Both the position numbers and the translations under genes were made by a program. Positions 11,745 to 23,269 of a stretch of 64,000 nt of DNA are shown here, piece by piece; positions within the stretch are counted from its first letter, which is position 1; the number at the start of each line of letters is the position of its first letter. This DNA comes from Tubulanus polymorphus (Eukaryota > Nemertea > Palaeonemertea > Tubulaniformes > Tubulanidae). The notes beneath the pieces are model-generated. The model was not told the DNA's origin and did not search any database. It saw only the letters and a list, made by a program, of their open reading frames with translations. The stretch is taken from assembly GCF_964204645.1 (NCBI RefSeq), contig NC_134027.1, forward strand, positions 26,026,485 through 26,090,484, read 5' to 3'.

Positions 11745-11970
11745 AGGGTCCAGTTCCACAGTTCTGAGTTAAGATTTGACTCGGAGTTAACTCATTGAAA
11801 ATGAACTAACTTTAACTCAGAGTTAACTCTAACTCACAACTGTGGAACTGAGTCCTGGACCCAGTTCCACAGTTGTGAGTTAGAGTTAACTCTGAGTGTG
11901 AGTTAGCTCATTTTCAATGTTTTAACACAGAGTCAAATCTTAACTCTGTGGAACTGTGGAACTGCACCCT
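11745..11970. mobile_element. family A palindromic element, two adjacent copies
   Basis: Two near-palindromes of about 110 bases lie back to back. The first runs from GGTCCAGTTCCACAGTTCTG to GTGGAACTGAGTCC. The second starts GGACCCAGTTCCACAGTTGT and ends GTGGAACTGTGGAACTG. Internal words GAGTTAACTC and GAAAATGAACTAAC are shared with copies at 50929 and 56903. There is no coding capacity, so this is a MITE or foldback-type element able to extrude as a hairpin. Confidence 0.8.
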
Positions 11971-12062
11971 GAGTTATAAGCTTATCTCAAAATGTCGAAT
12001 ATACAATTATAGCTCGAGGATACATTTTGCACGAGGCCATGTTTCTTTCTTATTGTCAGATT

Positions 12063-12243
12063 GGATATTGATCTTAAAACAGGGATTGACCTTGTTATTC
12101 ATTTGATTGGTAGATTTTTATTTGGTGTCCTTACAAACCCATCACACTTGCCGGGTAGCGAAACGGAGAGTTTGATTTTGAAATCAGAAATCGGCGGCTG
12201 AATTTACAGAAGCTTTTGTTTAAATCAAAGTACATAATTGGGA
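12063..12243 (-). mobile_element. family C SINE-like copy 2
   Basis: In reverse orientation relative to 6943 it shares AACAGGGATTGACC, CTTACAAACCCATCACAC, GATTTTGAAATCAGAAATCG and AAATCAAAGTACATAATTGG. TCAGATT at 12056-12062 and 12244-12250 may be a short target duplication, but seven bases could be chance. Confidence 0.68.
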
Positions 12244-12399
12244 TCAGATTTAACATCAGCCCTAACTTTAGTGATTTCAGTTAGTAAACCAATCTTATCT
12301 CAGTAACATAATGAATTAAATGACTTGCCCTTCATCCGATCAATGGCTCGAATGAATGATAAATCGCGCTTAACCGAAATTCAGGATTAATTCGTAAGT

Positions 12400-12560
12400 A
12401 ATCCGGTGCCGTCAGTGGCGCGCGCGACCGCGCGATCGCGATCCCGCGACGTTTTAAGGGTCACTAATAACGGATGCTGCCGGGAATGTATCGTCTCAGG
12501 GATGGCTGCGTCGAGATCCGTCTCCGGGGACGACGGCCGAGAATGCCATCCATCACGTAA
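12400..12560. other. CpG-rich island
   Basis: Dense CG dinucleotides (GCGCGCGACCGCGCGATCGCG) flanked by AT-rich DNA. Overlapping short frames on both strands are by-products of GC content and are not called as genes. Confidence 0.3.
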
Positions 12561-13117
12561 CAAACATAGCATAAAAACGAGAAATTGGAAGAAGCCGCGA
12601 CTGAATGGGAATAGTTAACTGGCTATTGTGTTAGTTGATAAGACGAAGAGTTTATCTACGAGACAGAGCCGGCAATGATTCGATGCGAGACACTGTCGCT
12701 GTCATAATAACCCGTCGCAGTCACAGAACTGATAATTTCTACTAATAAGTTTCTCAATGATGATGATAAGTTAAAGCGATGTGATTTTCTGCGCACGAAC
12801 GTCGCGACGCGCTCGCAGACTATTTCCTATGAATTTTTGATACGACAATAGGATTTCTGATGTTCGATCCGTCTTCTATACACGGGGGATAAAACTCGTC
12901 CTTCCTTATTTAGTAGATTCTTAATTCGATCCATTTTAATTTAGAACGGACAAAGTGTTCGCACTAGCAAAAAGTCTGTTCTAATTTGGTCCCAAAACTT
13001 CAGAATTAACCATTTCTCTGTGTGTGAATAGAAACTGTGCTTCATCTGTCAATCACAGTGTTGTGGTGTTGTGTCTAGTTGACCAGTGATAACAGTTGAT
13101 TTAAAAACATGTGTGCT

Positions 13118-13345
13118 CAGCTAAACTACAAAAAATTCCCCAATATTTCCCTGATCCTGGACCGAAAATTCCTTGATCAAATCATGAGATATTCTGGGTG
13201 GGGCTCTTTCTAATCAAGCGTTTCCTTGCGTCACTCGTCACCAGCAAGAACAACAAGACACCAAAAATTCACATTCCCTGACATTTCTCTGATTTTCCGG
13301 AAAAGTGAGCATTCCCTGATTTTCTCAGCAGGGAGTAAATAATTC
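13118..13345 (-). mobile_element. family E element, diverged
   Basis: Repeated TTCCCTGATTTTC and CCCTGATCCTGG words at both ends resemble the reverse complement of other family E copies. The middle (about 13190-13265) is unlike them and may be an insertion. Confidence 0.4.
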
Positions 13346-13429
13346 CTTGATCTGTAAGAACCCTGAATACAATAACCGTGATTTATATTTTTCATCAAGC
13401 ATCTTCAGCATTGGCATCTTCGGGATGGG

Positions 13430-13953
13430 CCTTGATAGTCTGAACGCCGGGCCCTGATAGCCTGAACACCGGGGTTGGGCCTTGATAGTCAGAACGCCGG
13501 GCCCTGATAGCCTGAACACCGGGGTTGGGCCTTGATAGTCGGAACGCCGGGCCCTGATAGCCTGAACACCGGGGTTGGGCCCTGATAGTCGGAACGCCGG
13601 GCCCTGATAGCCTGAACACCGGGGCCGGGCCCTGATAGCCTGAACACCGGGGTTGGGCCCTGATAGCCTGAACACCGGGGCTGGGCCCTGATAGTCTGAA
13701 CACCGGGGCTGAGCCCTGATAGCCTGAACACCGGGGTTGGGCCCTGATAGTCGGAACGCCGGGCCCTGATAGCCTGAACACCGGGGCCGGGCCCTGATAG
13801 CCTGAACACCGGGGTTGGGCCCTGATAGCCTGAACACCGGGGCTGGGCCCTGATAGTCTGAACACCGGGGCTGAGCCCTGATAGTCTGAACACCGACACC
13901 AGGGCTGGGACCTGATAGTCTGAACACCGGGGCCTGATAGTCTGAACACCACA
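13430..13953. repeat. 22/28-bp compound minisatellite
   Basis: GGGCCNTGATAGTCNGAACGCC (22 bases) alternates with a 28-base unit, GGGCCCTGATAGCCTGAACA followed by CCGGGGTT. This gives a strict 50-base dimer at 13451, 13501, 13551 and 13601. Beyond 13620 the 28-base form predominates. Three overlapping minus-strand frames rich in FRLSGPNPGVQAIRA come from the repeat and are not called as genes. Confidence 0.95.
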
Positions 13954-13959
13954 CATGAC

Positions 13960-14535
13960 GTCAACGCAATTTTTTATGCAAATAATTCGGTTGTACGTTT
14001 AAGCTCCCTCCGAGCACCCGTCATTCGACGCTTAAGTAGACGGACGTGAGCATACAATAATCAACACTAAAACAGGGACGAATCCGACGGATTAGCTTCG
14101 CGACGCCAGTTCATAGTATTAACCAGAAATGAAATAAATTATCGAACGCGAGAGTTTAATACAGTGATAAACGACAAACAGACGCAGAGAAAGTAAACTC
14201 TCTTTTACCACAGTTTTACTGATCTCTTCTTCCGATTATTTCTAAAATGTCGAGAACAATTTCGACTAATTCGTTACCGATGACTACGTAATGTTCGGTT
14301 CGGTTTTACGCTAATGACTCGCGTCGCTGTTCGCGACTCCGTTTTACAATTCTACTCGCAATCCGATGACGATTACCGGCAAAAAATGAATCTTTCGAAA
14401 TATGGCTCGATTCGTCGACATTGGAAATTAAAGGGCATCGGAAAATGGAAAGTTCTTTCCACAGATCTTTAAGAGATAGAAATTGCTACTAAGGGTTCTA
14501 AATGTTAAATGATATATTTGTAAATTCTAAAACGC
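13960..14535. other. no gene seen
   Basis: Mixed AT/CG sequence with no supported feature. Confidence 0.45.
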
Positions 14536-14539
14536 CTCC

Positions 14540-14795
14540 TGTAACTGGGTGGCCTTCACTTACCCTGATTTTTCCATGTGAATAAGAGGAATGTCAAGGT
14601 TTAAAATGTTACAATTCATTCATTTTTCATTGAATCGCGTATTGATCAAGAATCACAAGGTCAACAGCATCTTAACTCCCAAAGTTTTCCAGGTTTTTGG
14701 TAAAAAGTTTGTCAAATTCCCAGAGTTATCCCTGATTTTTTCTGATTCCCTGAGTTTTTCCCGTTTTCCAGATCAGTGGCGCCACCATGTGTAAA
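14540..14795 (-). mobile_element. family E element
   Basis: It carries, in reverse, ACAATTCATTCATTTTTCAT, CCAGGTTTTTGGTAAAAAGT and CCCTGATTTTTTCTGATTCC, in the order seen in copies 31070, 43355 and 47505. Ends GGGTGGCCTTCAC and GTGGCGCCACCATGTG hint at a GTGGNC terminus. A short plus-strand frame inside has no other support. Confidence 0.65.
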
Positions 14796-14799
14796 ATTA

Positions 14800-15470
14800 A
14801 TATGAACTTTCTTGAAGATATATTAGTACGATTACTTAGATCAATAAAGATTTATTACTATCATTTAATGTCAATTGATAATATATCGATTCTTCGTTCC
14901 ATTTCAAAGAGTCACAGGTAAGGAGGGGTAGGGAATAGGGGGGCTTCCCAAAATAGGAAAATTTTGAAATAATTCTTTTTTTCCAGAAGATACAAGGATC
15001 TTAGTAAGGGTGAAAATACCAAGACCAGGCTAACTGACATCTCTAATCTTAGTAGTTTTTACCAAAAATAAGAGTAATTCGATATCCAAAAATAGTTAAA
15101 TGAATGAACTAGAAATTATTTGGACAGACCAAAATCAGATAAATTGCATGGGCAGCATTGAGATAATAAACCCATCCTGTAAGTCAGGTGTGACAACGCT
15201 TCAAAACCTTGCTACTTCCGTTACAAGGCTCGTATGTCAAAATTTCAAAGCCAATTAAATGAATTCTGATTCGATGGTTTATACATTATGATAGTTAGTA
15301 AGATAGATTTGCGCCAGGGCGAGATCGCGGGGCACATCACAATCTTACGCCGTATGACAGACAGTCAGGCGCAGTCTTAGCCAATTAGTAACCAGTTCAA
15401 TGAGGTGACATCTGATCATTCAGTTCATCCATCATACTCATACCCTTAAACTATAATTCATCAAATGTCT
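14800..15470. other. no gene seen
   Basis: No coding signal. GGAGGGGTAGGGAATAGGGG near 14923 is a G-rich run. Confidence 0.45.
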
Positions 15471-15473
15471 CCA

Positions 15474-15550
15474 TCCTCTCTCTCTCTCTCCTCTCTCTCT
15501 CTCTGCAGTGATTTATCTGTCTTCTCTCTCTCTCCCTCTCTCCCTCTCCC
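15474..15550. repeat. CT microsatellite, compound
   Basis: (CT)n interrupted by GCAGTGATTTATCTGT, ending in CCCTCTCCC. Confidence 0.9.
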
Positions 15551-15743
15551 GTTCACTGTCTGTTTTTTATTATAACCTTTTCATCCTACTGAACATCTGC
15601 ATCAATTCAAATGCGATTCAGAATGGACCATTCATGAGATGTGTTCACAGTTAGTCCGTTTCGATTTGGCCCCTGAAACGGCCCGATTCAGAATGGACCG
15701 AATAAATGTTGTGCATTCATACATGATGCAACACTGTGATTAA

Positions 15744-16707
15744 CAGGGGAACACACGAGAGACAGACTTATCAGGGGCACACGAGAGACAGACGTATCAG
15801 GGGCACACGAGAGACAGACGTATCAGAGGCACACGAGAGACAGACTTATCAGGGGCACACGAGAGACAGACGTATAAGGGGCACACGAGAAACAGACGTA
15901 TCAGGGGCACACGAGAGACAGACGTATCAGGGGCACACGAGAGACAGACGTATCAGGGGCACATGAGAGACAGACGTATCAGGGGTACACGAGAGACAGA
16001 CGTATCAGGGGTACACAAGAGACAGATGTATCAGGGGCACATGAGAGACAGACATATCAGGGGTACACGAGAGACAGACGTATCAGGGGCACACGAGAGA
16101 CAGACGTATCAGGGGTACACGAGAGACAGACGTATCAGGGGCACACGAGAGACAGACGTATCAGGGGCACACGAGAGACAGACGTATCAGGGGCACACGA
16201 GAGACAGACGTATAAGGGGCACACGAGAGACAGACGTATCAGGGGCACACGAGAGACAGACGTATCAGGGGCACACGAGAGACAGACGTATCAGGGGTAC
16301 ACGAGAGACAGACGTATCAGGGGCACACGAGAGACAGACGTATCAGGGGCACACGAGAGACAGACGTACCAGGGGTACACGAGAGACAGACGTATCAGGG
16401 GTACACGAGAGACAGAGGTATCAGAAGTACATGAGAGACAGACGTATCAGGGGCACGAGAGACAGACGTATCAGGGGTACATGAGAGACAGACGTATCAG
16501 GGGCACACGAGAGACAGACGTATCAGGGGCACACGAGAGACAGACGTATCAGGGGTACACGAGAGACAGACGTATCAGGGGTACACGAGAGACAGATGTA
16601 TCAGGGGCACATGAGAGACAGACATATCAGGGGTACACGAGAGACAGACGTATCAGGGGCACACGAGAGACAGACGTATCAGGGGTACAAGAGAGACAGA
16701 TGTATCA
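15744..16707. repeat. 26-bp minisatellite, about 37 copies
   Basis: The unit is GGGGCACACGAGAGACAGAC followed by GTATCA, with a C/T variant at base 5 and occasional CATG, GATG and CATATCA variants. One unit near 16456 lacks two bases. The array stops at 16708 inside GGGGTAGGATCC, the start of a family G element. Plus-strand frames reading GTRETDVSGAHERQTYQ are repeat-derived, since three 26-base units make 26 codons. Confidence 0.97.
15982..16681. repeat. five-unit block duplicated 570 bases apart in the 26-bp array
   Basis: Units at 15982-16111 carry a distinctive order of variants, including GATGTATCA, GGGGCACATGAG and GACATATCA. The same order recurs at 16552-16681 with one base difference. 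The 570-base offset equals 22 units minus the two-base deletion. Confidence 0.8.
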
Positions 16708-16975
16708 GGGGTAGGATCCAGCGGGGAACATAAGGAGCACGAGCTCCTGTTGCAATTTTCTAGTGACCTTTTGAAATATGGCATCATTTTTCAAGGCACC
16801 TTTTCCACTGGCGACTAATAAGACAGCTGAAGCATGAGATAGCAATGAAAGATCAAAATTTTCAGGACCCTTTTTTGGGCTGCATGGATATCTAACTTGC
16901 ATACGTAACTTTCCCTTTTTCAGTATATATGTGCCCTTTTCATTTCTTTGTGCGCCCGTCAAAATCTGCCCCTTG
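16706..16975. mobile_element. family G element abutting the 26-bp array
   Basis: The left end CAGGGGTAGGATCCAGCGGG (from 16706) is opposed by AAAATCTGCCCCTTG (ending 16975). The inverse complement of that right end, CAAGGGGCAGATTTT, has the same CA-GGGG-start. The 270-base interior contains several CCCTTTT-type words. An 85-codon minus-strand frame overlaps the whole element and is not supported as a gene. Confidence 0.5.
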
Positions 16976-18465
16976 ACCGCGCTTGAAAGTATCCTAAGAT
17001 ATTATCCCATGAATACCCGTGAGTATCCGGTAGACAAAATAACACGAATTCTTAACATAACATTCTGATTGGCGATTTTTTAATTAAAAGCGCTCATTCG
17101 ATGAGACAATAGTCGTTTTTTGGTTTGGCTCGGTGCAGTTATGTGAAATATGCATTTGATTAGCAGACGTTAATACCGAAGACGTCTTTCGTCCCTCCAG
17201 TAATAAACGACCATAACTCATTAATAAGCAGATGAATTATGAATTTATTCATTGGATGTTCCATCTTTTTACATGTATCTCTCGTCTCCGCGTTAATTAA
17301 ACAGCCAGATTGGTCTGTAGTCTCGTGGGTCAAGGTCAAACATTCACCCACATCATACAGCCCCTATATAGAAAGGCCTCCTTTTTTAAAACAACTTTGA
17401 CGACGCGTTTAAGTCATATTTCCGGCAGTTGGGAGAGAATTTGTAAAAAATATTTTTGACCTGGACGAAGAAAATCCTAAAATTAAGGGTTTACTTATTT
17501 TCTTACCTTTAATTAGGGTTAAATGTGTACTCTGTGTATTTTTCTGTATCTCAGTTCATCTGAAAAAGAAAAAAAATATCATGTATGAATATTTGTCAGT
17601 GCAAAATCAAAATTGAAATTCAAAGAGGTCTCTAACCGTTATATACTAAAACACAAAAAGATAAAATCAAAGTAGATATGGGGGTTGCCCATGAAGAACA
17701 TGCAATGTTACAATGATTTTCGACAATCACCTTATGATATGCTATATGTACATATCATAGTAAATTATGTGCTCAAGGAAAGGAAATTATTTTACACTTT
17801 TTTCTTTCTTATTGTGAGATTTTATATCACATATCATGGAAAGTGGTCAATATTTCAACCCTCCCCCCTCCCCCCAATCAATCAATATGACAATAAAATG
17901 AGATAGGATAGGAATGAGATAGTAAAATATCATATACATATAATACACAGGAAGATTCATAAAAATGTGGAATCGATAGAAATGTTTGTGCGATATTGTT
18001 TTTATGGTGAATACATCAGCTTGTGCTAACGATTTCTCAAGTGAAAGGAAACTGTCACAAAACTTCAGTGATTAATTATCACCAGACATCAATATACGGA
18101 AAGAGTCGACTCCGTCAGTCAGTGAGGAGTCGTTCGTCGCCGGGGCAGTTGTTCCCCTACCCCCAGAACACACTGTTATTAACATCATTGTTTGCTCAAT
18201 ACAGACGACGCTTTTCATTTCCATGTTTTTATCAAAGATGAAAATCGCGAAGACATGTTCGCGGATATTTTAATAGAAATTAGCGCACGGCGACAGTTTC
18301 TCGTGGTTTACGCAGTAGTAGTAATCAACAGACTTGTGCGCTTCATTCATTTTGCACCCGATTCAAAAAAAGTTTTTTTCTTCTGAACTATAACACGAGA
18401 AAAACTTCAATCATCAAATCGAAATGACCATAGTTCATCTACGACTCATGAACTGCGTTCGAGCT
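16976..18465. other. no gene seen
   Basis: AT-rich. Short frames at 17160-17351, 17685-17906 and 18023-18386 lack splice context or recognisable domains. CCCTCCCCCCTCCCCCC near 17860 is a pyrimidine run, and GACTCC/GGAGTC near 18108-18130 could form a small hairpin. Confidence 0.45.
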
Positions 18466-18640
18466 ACATTAACGTTCTAAATTTAGTCCGTTCCAATAAC
18501 GTTCTAAATTTAGACTGTTTCAATTTAGAACCGGACCAAACATTCTCACTAGCGAAAATTTCGTTCCTTATTGGTCTGGTCCATTTTAGTACCACTCAAT
18601 TTAGACTGGGCCTAATTAAAGAATGGACTAACTAGCGATA
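18466..18640. repeat. diverged short repeats with GTTCTAAATTTAG
   Basis: AACGTTCTAAATTTAG occurs twice within 30 bases, followed by inverted TTTAGAACCGGACC. Related words (TTTAGAACGGACAAAG, AATGGACCAAACG) occur near 12940, 15690 and 39570, so this may be a further old dispersed family. Confidence 0.35.
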
Positions 18641-18642
18641 TC

Positions 18643-18690
18643 GGTCCAGTTCCACAGTTGTGAGTTCGAGTTAACTGTGGCACTGGGTCA
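18643..18690. mobile_element. family A internal-deletion derivative
   Basis: GGTCCAGTTCCACAGTTGTG is followed almost directly by the other end, GTGGCACTGGGTC, making a 48-base palindrome that keeps both termini. Confidence 0.6.
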
Positions 18691-18838
18691 TTGTGATTGC
18701 GTAGTTTAAGTCCAACATTTCGTCTTAAGATTATAGAAGTTTTAAAATTCTAATCAGAATTCATCTCTAAAACATTAGAAGAATTTTTACGAAAATTACA
18801 AAAAATTATAATCTATCATTCCAATGGATATCTTAACA

Positions 18839-18872
18839 TACATATATATATATATATATAAATATATATACA
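18839..18872. repeat. TA microsatellite
   Basis: (TA)n of about 20 bases with one interruption. Confidence 0.9.
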
Positions 18873-19468
18873 TGATATATAATAAATGTGTATGATATAT
18901 GAGACTTGACTGGAGACACTGGAACAACATCTGGCTCTTTTCAGTAAAACAATACCATCCATTCTGAACTGAAAACATAAAACAAAGACGCAGCATGCAG
19001 CGCTCAAGCCTCTTGGTTTATGAGAGTATGATGTATGTTTTTACGACCTCTGATTAATTGTTGGAGACAGGTTTTTTCCCGTTCTATCTGAGCCTCCTGC
19101 GGTTTGCGGGACAGATGTATCGACTGATACAAGTCAACTACTCGAATTATTCTTAACCTAGTTTTTAAATTCAACTTGTCATCACTTATTAGAGTTCCCG
19201 GCGAAGTTTAGATAGAGTTCTAAAGCATGACCCTTCTATCATAATGTCAAATATAACTTGAAATTCAAACTTATTTCAAATAACAGTAACATTGCCGATA
19301 CCCTTTACACAAGCATATAGCCATCTGGAATGTGCGAGATCTGCTTATGATGATTTAGTTTTAAACAATTTGATTTTTGTTTTGTGTTTCCTTATCTTTC
19401 TTTTTTATGATACAAGCATCGCTTCCTATAAATATTTTCCCCACTGCATAACAATCTATTAATCAAAC

Positions 19469-19556
19469 TTCTTCGCTAACAGAGTAGTAAATATCTGGAA
19501 CCAGCTCAGGCAATGTTGTTGTTCCATCCATAGATAGTTTCAAGTCTTGCCTATAG
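19469..19556 (+). pseudogene. relic of non-LTR retrotransposon ORF2 C-terminus
   Basis: From 19469 one frame reads FFANRVVNIWNQL. From 19512 a shifted frame reads NVVVPSIDSFKSCL before a stop. Together these recall the segment just after the reverse-transcriptase/thumb region in LINEs of the CR1/Jockey type, usually an FF-NRVVNIWN-LP...V-A-S-D-FK-L pattern (recognised from memory of the family, not searched). A frameshift lies between the halves and a stop precedes them, so this is a decayed fragment. T-rich sequence with TTGTTGTTATTGTTGTTTTG near 19967-19985 could belong to the old 3' region. Confidence 0.6.
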
Positions 19557-21070
19557 AAGTTTCTCTTGGCGGTTAGGAACTAATAGCTCAATTTTCTGTG
19601 CGAATAATGTGTGTCGCAGATTCCGTTGAAGACCAGCGGCTTCCAGCTCCAGGTCCTCGATAGAAAAATTAACAATAATCATATAACAATAAATCATATC
19701 AGGGACCCAAACTATACCTAGACAAATACTAAAAGTTACTGTCGCCTTGGATAATTGCATGCCCAGTACTGATGACACAAACCTAGACACTTTTCTTTCG
19801 GCCTTTACTAATCCCAATAAACCAATCTTACTAAATATCGCGAAATTTATATATTATGGGCTTGTAAATATCACTTAAATAATATTGTATGTATATATTA
19901 GACATTGTATTACTTCTCTCTCTCCTTTTATTGTTTTTCTTTTATTGCACATCCTTTCTGTCTGTTTGTTGTTATTGTTGTTTTGTCACAATTTTCCAGT
20001 TCCAATGTGATTCCGATGGCCCCAGATTCATTTGTCTCCGGTAAAAAAAATGTATCAGTCCCATAACATCCGAGGCTACTGCTTAATTACATTCAACAGA
20101 TTGATCGGTTTTATTTCATATTTCTAACTCTTTATGCGTTGTTGATAAACTACATTCTCGAGTATGTACGATAATTGCGAGACCACCCGAAGCTTTTTAG
20201 TAAATGATTTAAGTCAACATCGGGCCGGCTTAATATTTTACATACACACAACGTGTTTTCTTAACCGCCCTGATTTATTATGCTTCATTACATCGTTATT
20301 CCGTTTGCTAATTAATACTGTTTTAATAAGGATAGCTCAACAGCTTGTACGCGATACAGTTTGCTTCCTTTGCGAATTTCGGAAAAAATTCTCCATGTGT
20401 ACAGAATGTTTACGAATACAGCTGATGCTAGTACAGATTGGGCTATCTTCCGGCTTAATCACGACTACTGGGTCTTAGCAGAAATGCAAGATACATGAGA
20501 ACATTTTCGAATACGTAAATCGAATTTGTAAGATTCTGGCGAGGTTACCGATCTTTTAGTACCAACAGAAAAGGACACTTTCCATAAAAAAAAGGTTAAA
20601 AATAAATTGAATATCTCTATTCCTTTGATTCTTAAATGTCATTTCGATAGGTGTTCATGGGTATATGTTAAAGGCCTACTAAATGAATATGGTCTTTCTA
20701 TTGAATGACGCAGAGTAGGAAAAACCTTCAGTGAACAATCAATAAGTTTACTACATATTTTTTAGTTTAGTTCATCTTATAATAATGTGTCCTATATGAA
20801 CGATGAAATTAACATGCAAGTTTAACATGCTTACAACATAAGCCCAAACCCAGGGCTTATAAGTTACCGATGAAAATTGGTAATCAAATATAGATACACT
20901 CAATAACAAAGAAGAAAATAAATATATATTCAAATTTTCATTTCTACATCTTATGCCTTCCACCAGCAGTTCTAGAGAATAAGTTCTAATTGTTGAACAA
21001 GACAGCGAAATTTTCTGTTCATTCAAAACTGAAGAACAGGTCCTGCTCATGCACGACTGAAGTTTTGACA
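19557..21070. other. no gene seen
   Basis: Possible LINE 3' remnant in the first 450 bases. Frames at 19551-19817, 20164-20478 and 20772-21095 show no recognisable domain or codon pattern. Confidence 0.4.
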
Positions 21071-21072
21071 AT

Positions 21073-21183
21073 GAACCCCAGATCCACAGTTCCAAATTAA
21101 GATTTCACCGCAGTTAAAACGTTGGAAACGACTAATTCAAACTAAAGCGTTAATTCTAATTCACAACTGCGGATCTGGATCCA
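21073..21183. mobile_element. family A element, diverged
   Basis: AACCCCAGATCCACAGTTCC at the left is mirrored by CACAACTGCGGATCTGGATC at the right, with AAGATTTCACCGCAGTTAA inside. Length and layout are those of the other A copies. Confidence 0.6.
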
Positions 21184-21785
21184 TCAATAAAGGTATTAAT
21201 TACACAAACATTTCTCAACGAAGAGTTTCGCTCGTTAAACATATCGCGTTCCAAACATCTAAATATACTGAATAAGTGGTTTTTTTTAATTGAATTATCA
21301 GGTTCACCTGGACAGCTGCATCGCTGTTCTAAATGAATTCAAATTATCATATGTATCACACTTACAAGGTGAAACCTACGCCAGTTACAGAAAAACACGT
21401 TCATTCAACTCAAACAATGAGAATATTTTGGCCCTCATAGGCAGCACGGAATATGAAGTTTGGCTCGAAATGTTCATGGTTCGATTTGGCTTAAGAGTTT
21501 AAGTCATGAAGATAGGTAATCATGAACTGGGGATTGAGATCCCATAAATTTGAATCCTCACTATGATTGACTACTGTTATCGGAAATGAATGATCCGTAG
21601 GCTAGAATCAAACTGTAAACTGCAGGATTCAATCCAGCTGTTTTATCTATGAACTCAGTTGTTTTCTGACGCATTGTTCCTAATCCAATGTTAATTGATG
21701 GAATACTTTATGAAGGAAACTCATAACAAGAAACAGGGGAAAATGAAAAATTTCCAAAAAATTAGATCTTCCATAATCCTAACCC

Positions 21786-21860
21786 TAGCCCTAGCAGGAC
21801 TTGAACCTGGGGCGCGTGCATGACAGCTCTCTGTCCTAACCACTAGACCAATGCATGGTA
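21786..21860 (-). mobile_element. tRNA-derived SINE-like sequence 1
   Basis: On the minus strand an A-box-like TGGTCTAGTGGTTAGG (21835-21850) is followed, about 30 bases on, by the B box GGTTCAAGTCC (21797-21807). The A-box region resembles Glu/Asp-type tRNAs. The acceptor ends do not pair and the T-stem is imperfect, so it is a tRNA-derived element, not a working tRNA gene. It shares ACTACCATG at the start and an outer GTGACCAGT...GTGTGGCG block (near 21940) with the copy at 55437. Confidence 0.65.
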
Positions 21861-21974
21861 GTGTTGAATGGTTGTAATTTTGTCTACCACTCAGGTATAT
21901 AGCAGCTACAAGCAATTATCAGATAATTGCTCGTAGATAGCAGTGACCAGTTTAAGGTGTGGCGACTCTATTCA

Positions 21975-23265
21975 TTAACAATCACCGTGTCATTTTATAT
22001 TTTCAAAGCTCGTCAGCAAGGCAAACGATTTTCCACTGATAAAGCATTTTTCAGAGAAAACGGAAAATAAGATTATAAACTCCGAACTGAGCTCTCGACG
22101 TAAAAACGCCAACGAAATATATTTGAAAATAATCTAATATGACAAAATGTCATTTGCGGCGGCTGATGAAGCAGTGATTTGTGTGTATGTGTGTAAGAGA
22201 CGCTGTTGGGCGAATCTCACATCGAGAGTTCGTTGTTCGTTAGTAATAATTAATTTATCTCCTGTGCTAATACAATAAACTCATCTGAATAAATGTATTA
22301 ATAAGGAATTCAGTGCAGTAATATCGCCGTTCTAATGAACAATGTTCTCAAGATGGAATATTAAATGATGCAATAAGCAATTTAATCAAGCACGCGCCGT
22401 TGTAACAGGATGGACGTGGTTTGTCTAAAGGACGCATTTTTGCCGGATGATTCGTCCATTTTCAGAGTCTGATTTAGAAAATGTGGGAGGTGGGGTTCTA
22501 AAGAAAAGGCACGCGTATTTTATTGGAGTATCACAAGCAGGTTCCAAAATTTTATTAAATTTTACACAATTCAATTTGCAAATATCTGTCTTGATAAAAA
22601 GTGCAATCTCTATATAGACAAGCAGTTAGCAGGGGCCCTGGACCCCGAAAAACCCCTAAAATCAAATTAAGGCAAATTCTATGTTCATAAAAGGTACCTG
22701 GCCCTAAATTAGTCTTTTTTGTTCTCTCATAATCAAATAATAAAATAGGCTAATTATTTTTCAAGTATCTCACAGCTTCTTAGGCAATTCATGGCCCTAA
22801 ATGTACAGTTATTCTACTCAGGACATGAGAGCATGTCGCATTGCGTAATCAATTTTCCTCGCAATTTACGCACTACGAAGACAGTTCCTAGAACTTCCAG
22901 GAACAGTAGTAATCGATAGCGTAAAGGCTATACAACGATTCAATAGAAACAGCGACGTGAACGGCTGTATTCAGACGGGCGTCGTTCATTATACACGCGA
23001 TTAAACATTACAATATACATACCGTCCAAATAAGCGTTACTTCCTTAACCGCTTAGGTCGTCAGTCTCGGATGATCAAGCGCGTTAAAGTTTTAAAACGA
23101 CGATTAAACTCTGCGTTAATTGCTCGCTCCCGCATCTCCATCACACCGCCATCTTGTTTCCCACAATGCCTCGCTCACGGCGTTAATTAGGCCATGCGCG
23201 CACCTGCCGCGCGCACCTGCTTACTGATTGCAATTAATTTTTTGAATAATTAATTAGCGCCGTAA
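21975..23265. other. no gene; possible element end near 22630
   Basis: No supported gene. GCAGGGGCCCTGGACCCCG near 22628 is a palindromic GC patch like a family G end, but no partner was found. CG-rich sequence with TTAATTAATTAGCG begins around 23100. Confidence 0.4.
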
Positions 23266-23269
23266 AATA

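Noticed and set aside
13325-13964. Three overlapping minus-strand frames of 155-209 codons
   Set aside because: Generated by the 22/28-base array; all three frames are equally open.
14918-14945. CACAGGTAAGGAGG as a splice donor
   Set aside because: No supporting exon upstream; similar GTAAG words occur by chance elsewhere, such as 9680.
15736-16714. Arg/Gly/Asp-rich repeat protein frames
   Set aside because: Products of the 26-base period, with stops between consecutive frames and a two-base deletion in the array.
21776-21800. TAACCCTAGCCCTAG resembling telomeric repeats
   Set aside because: Only two or three imperfect units, forming the tail of a tRNA-like element.
21786-21860. Functional tRNA gene
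   Set aside because: Good A and B boxes, but the acceptor stem does not pair and the T-stem is mismatched.
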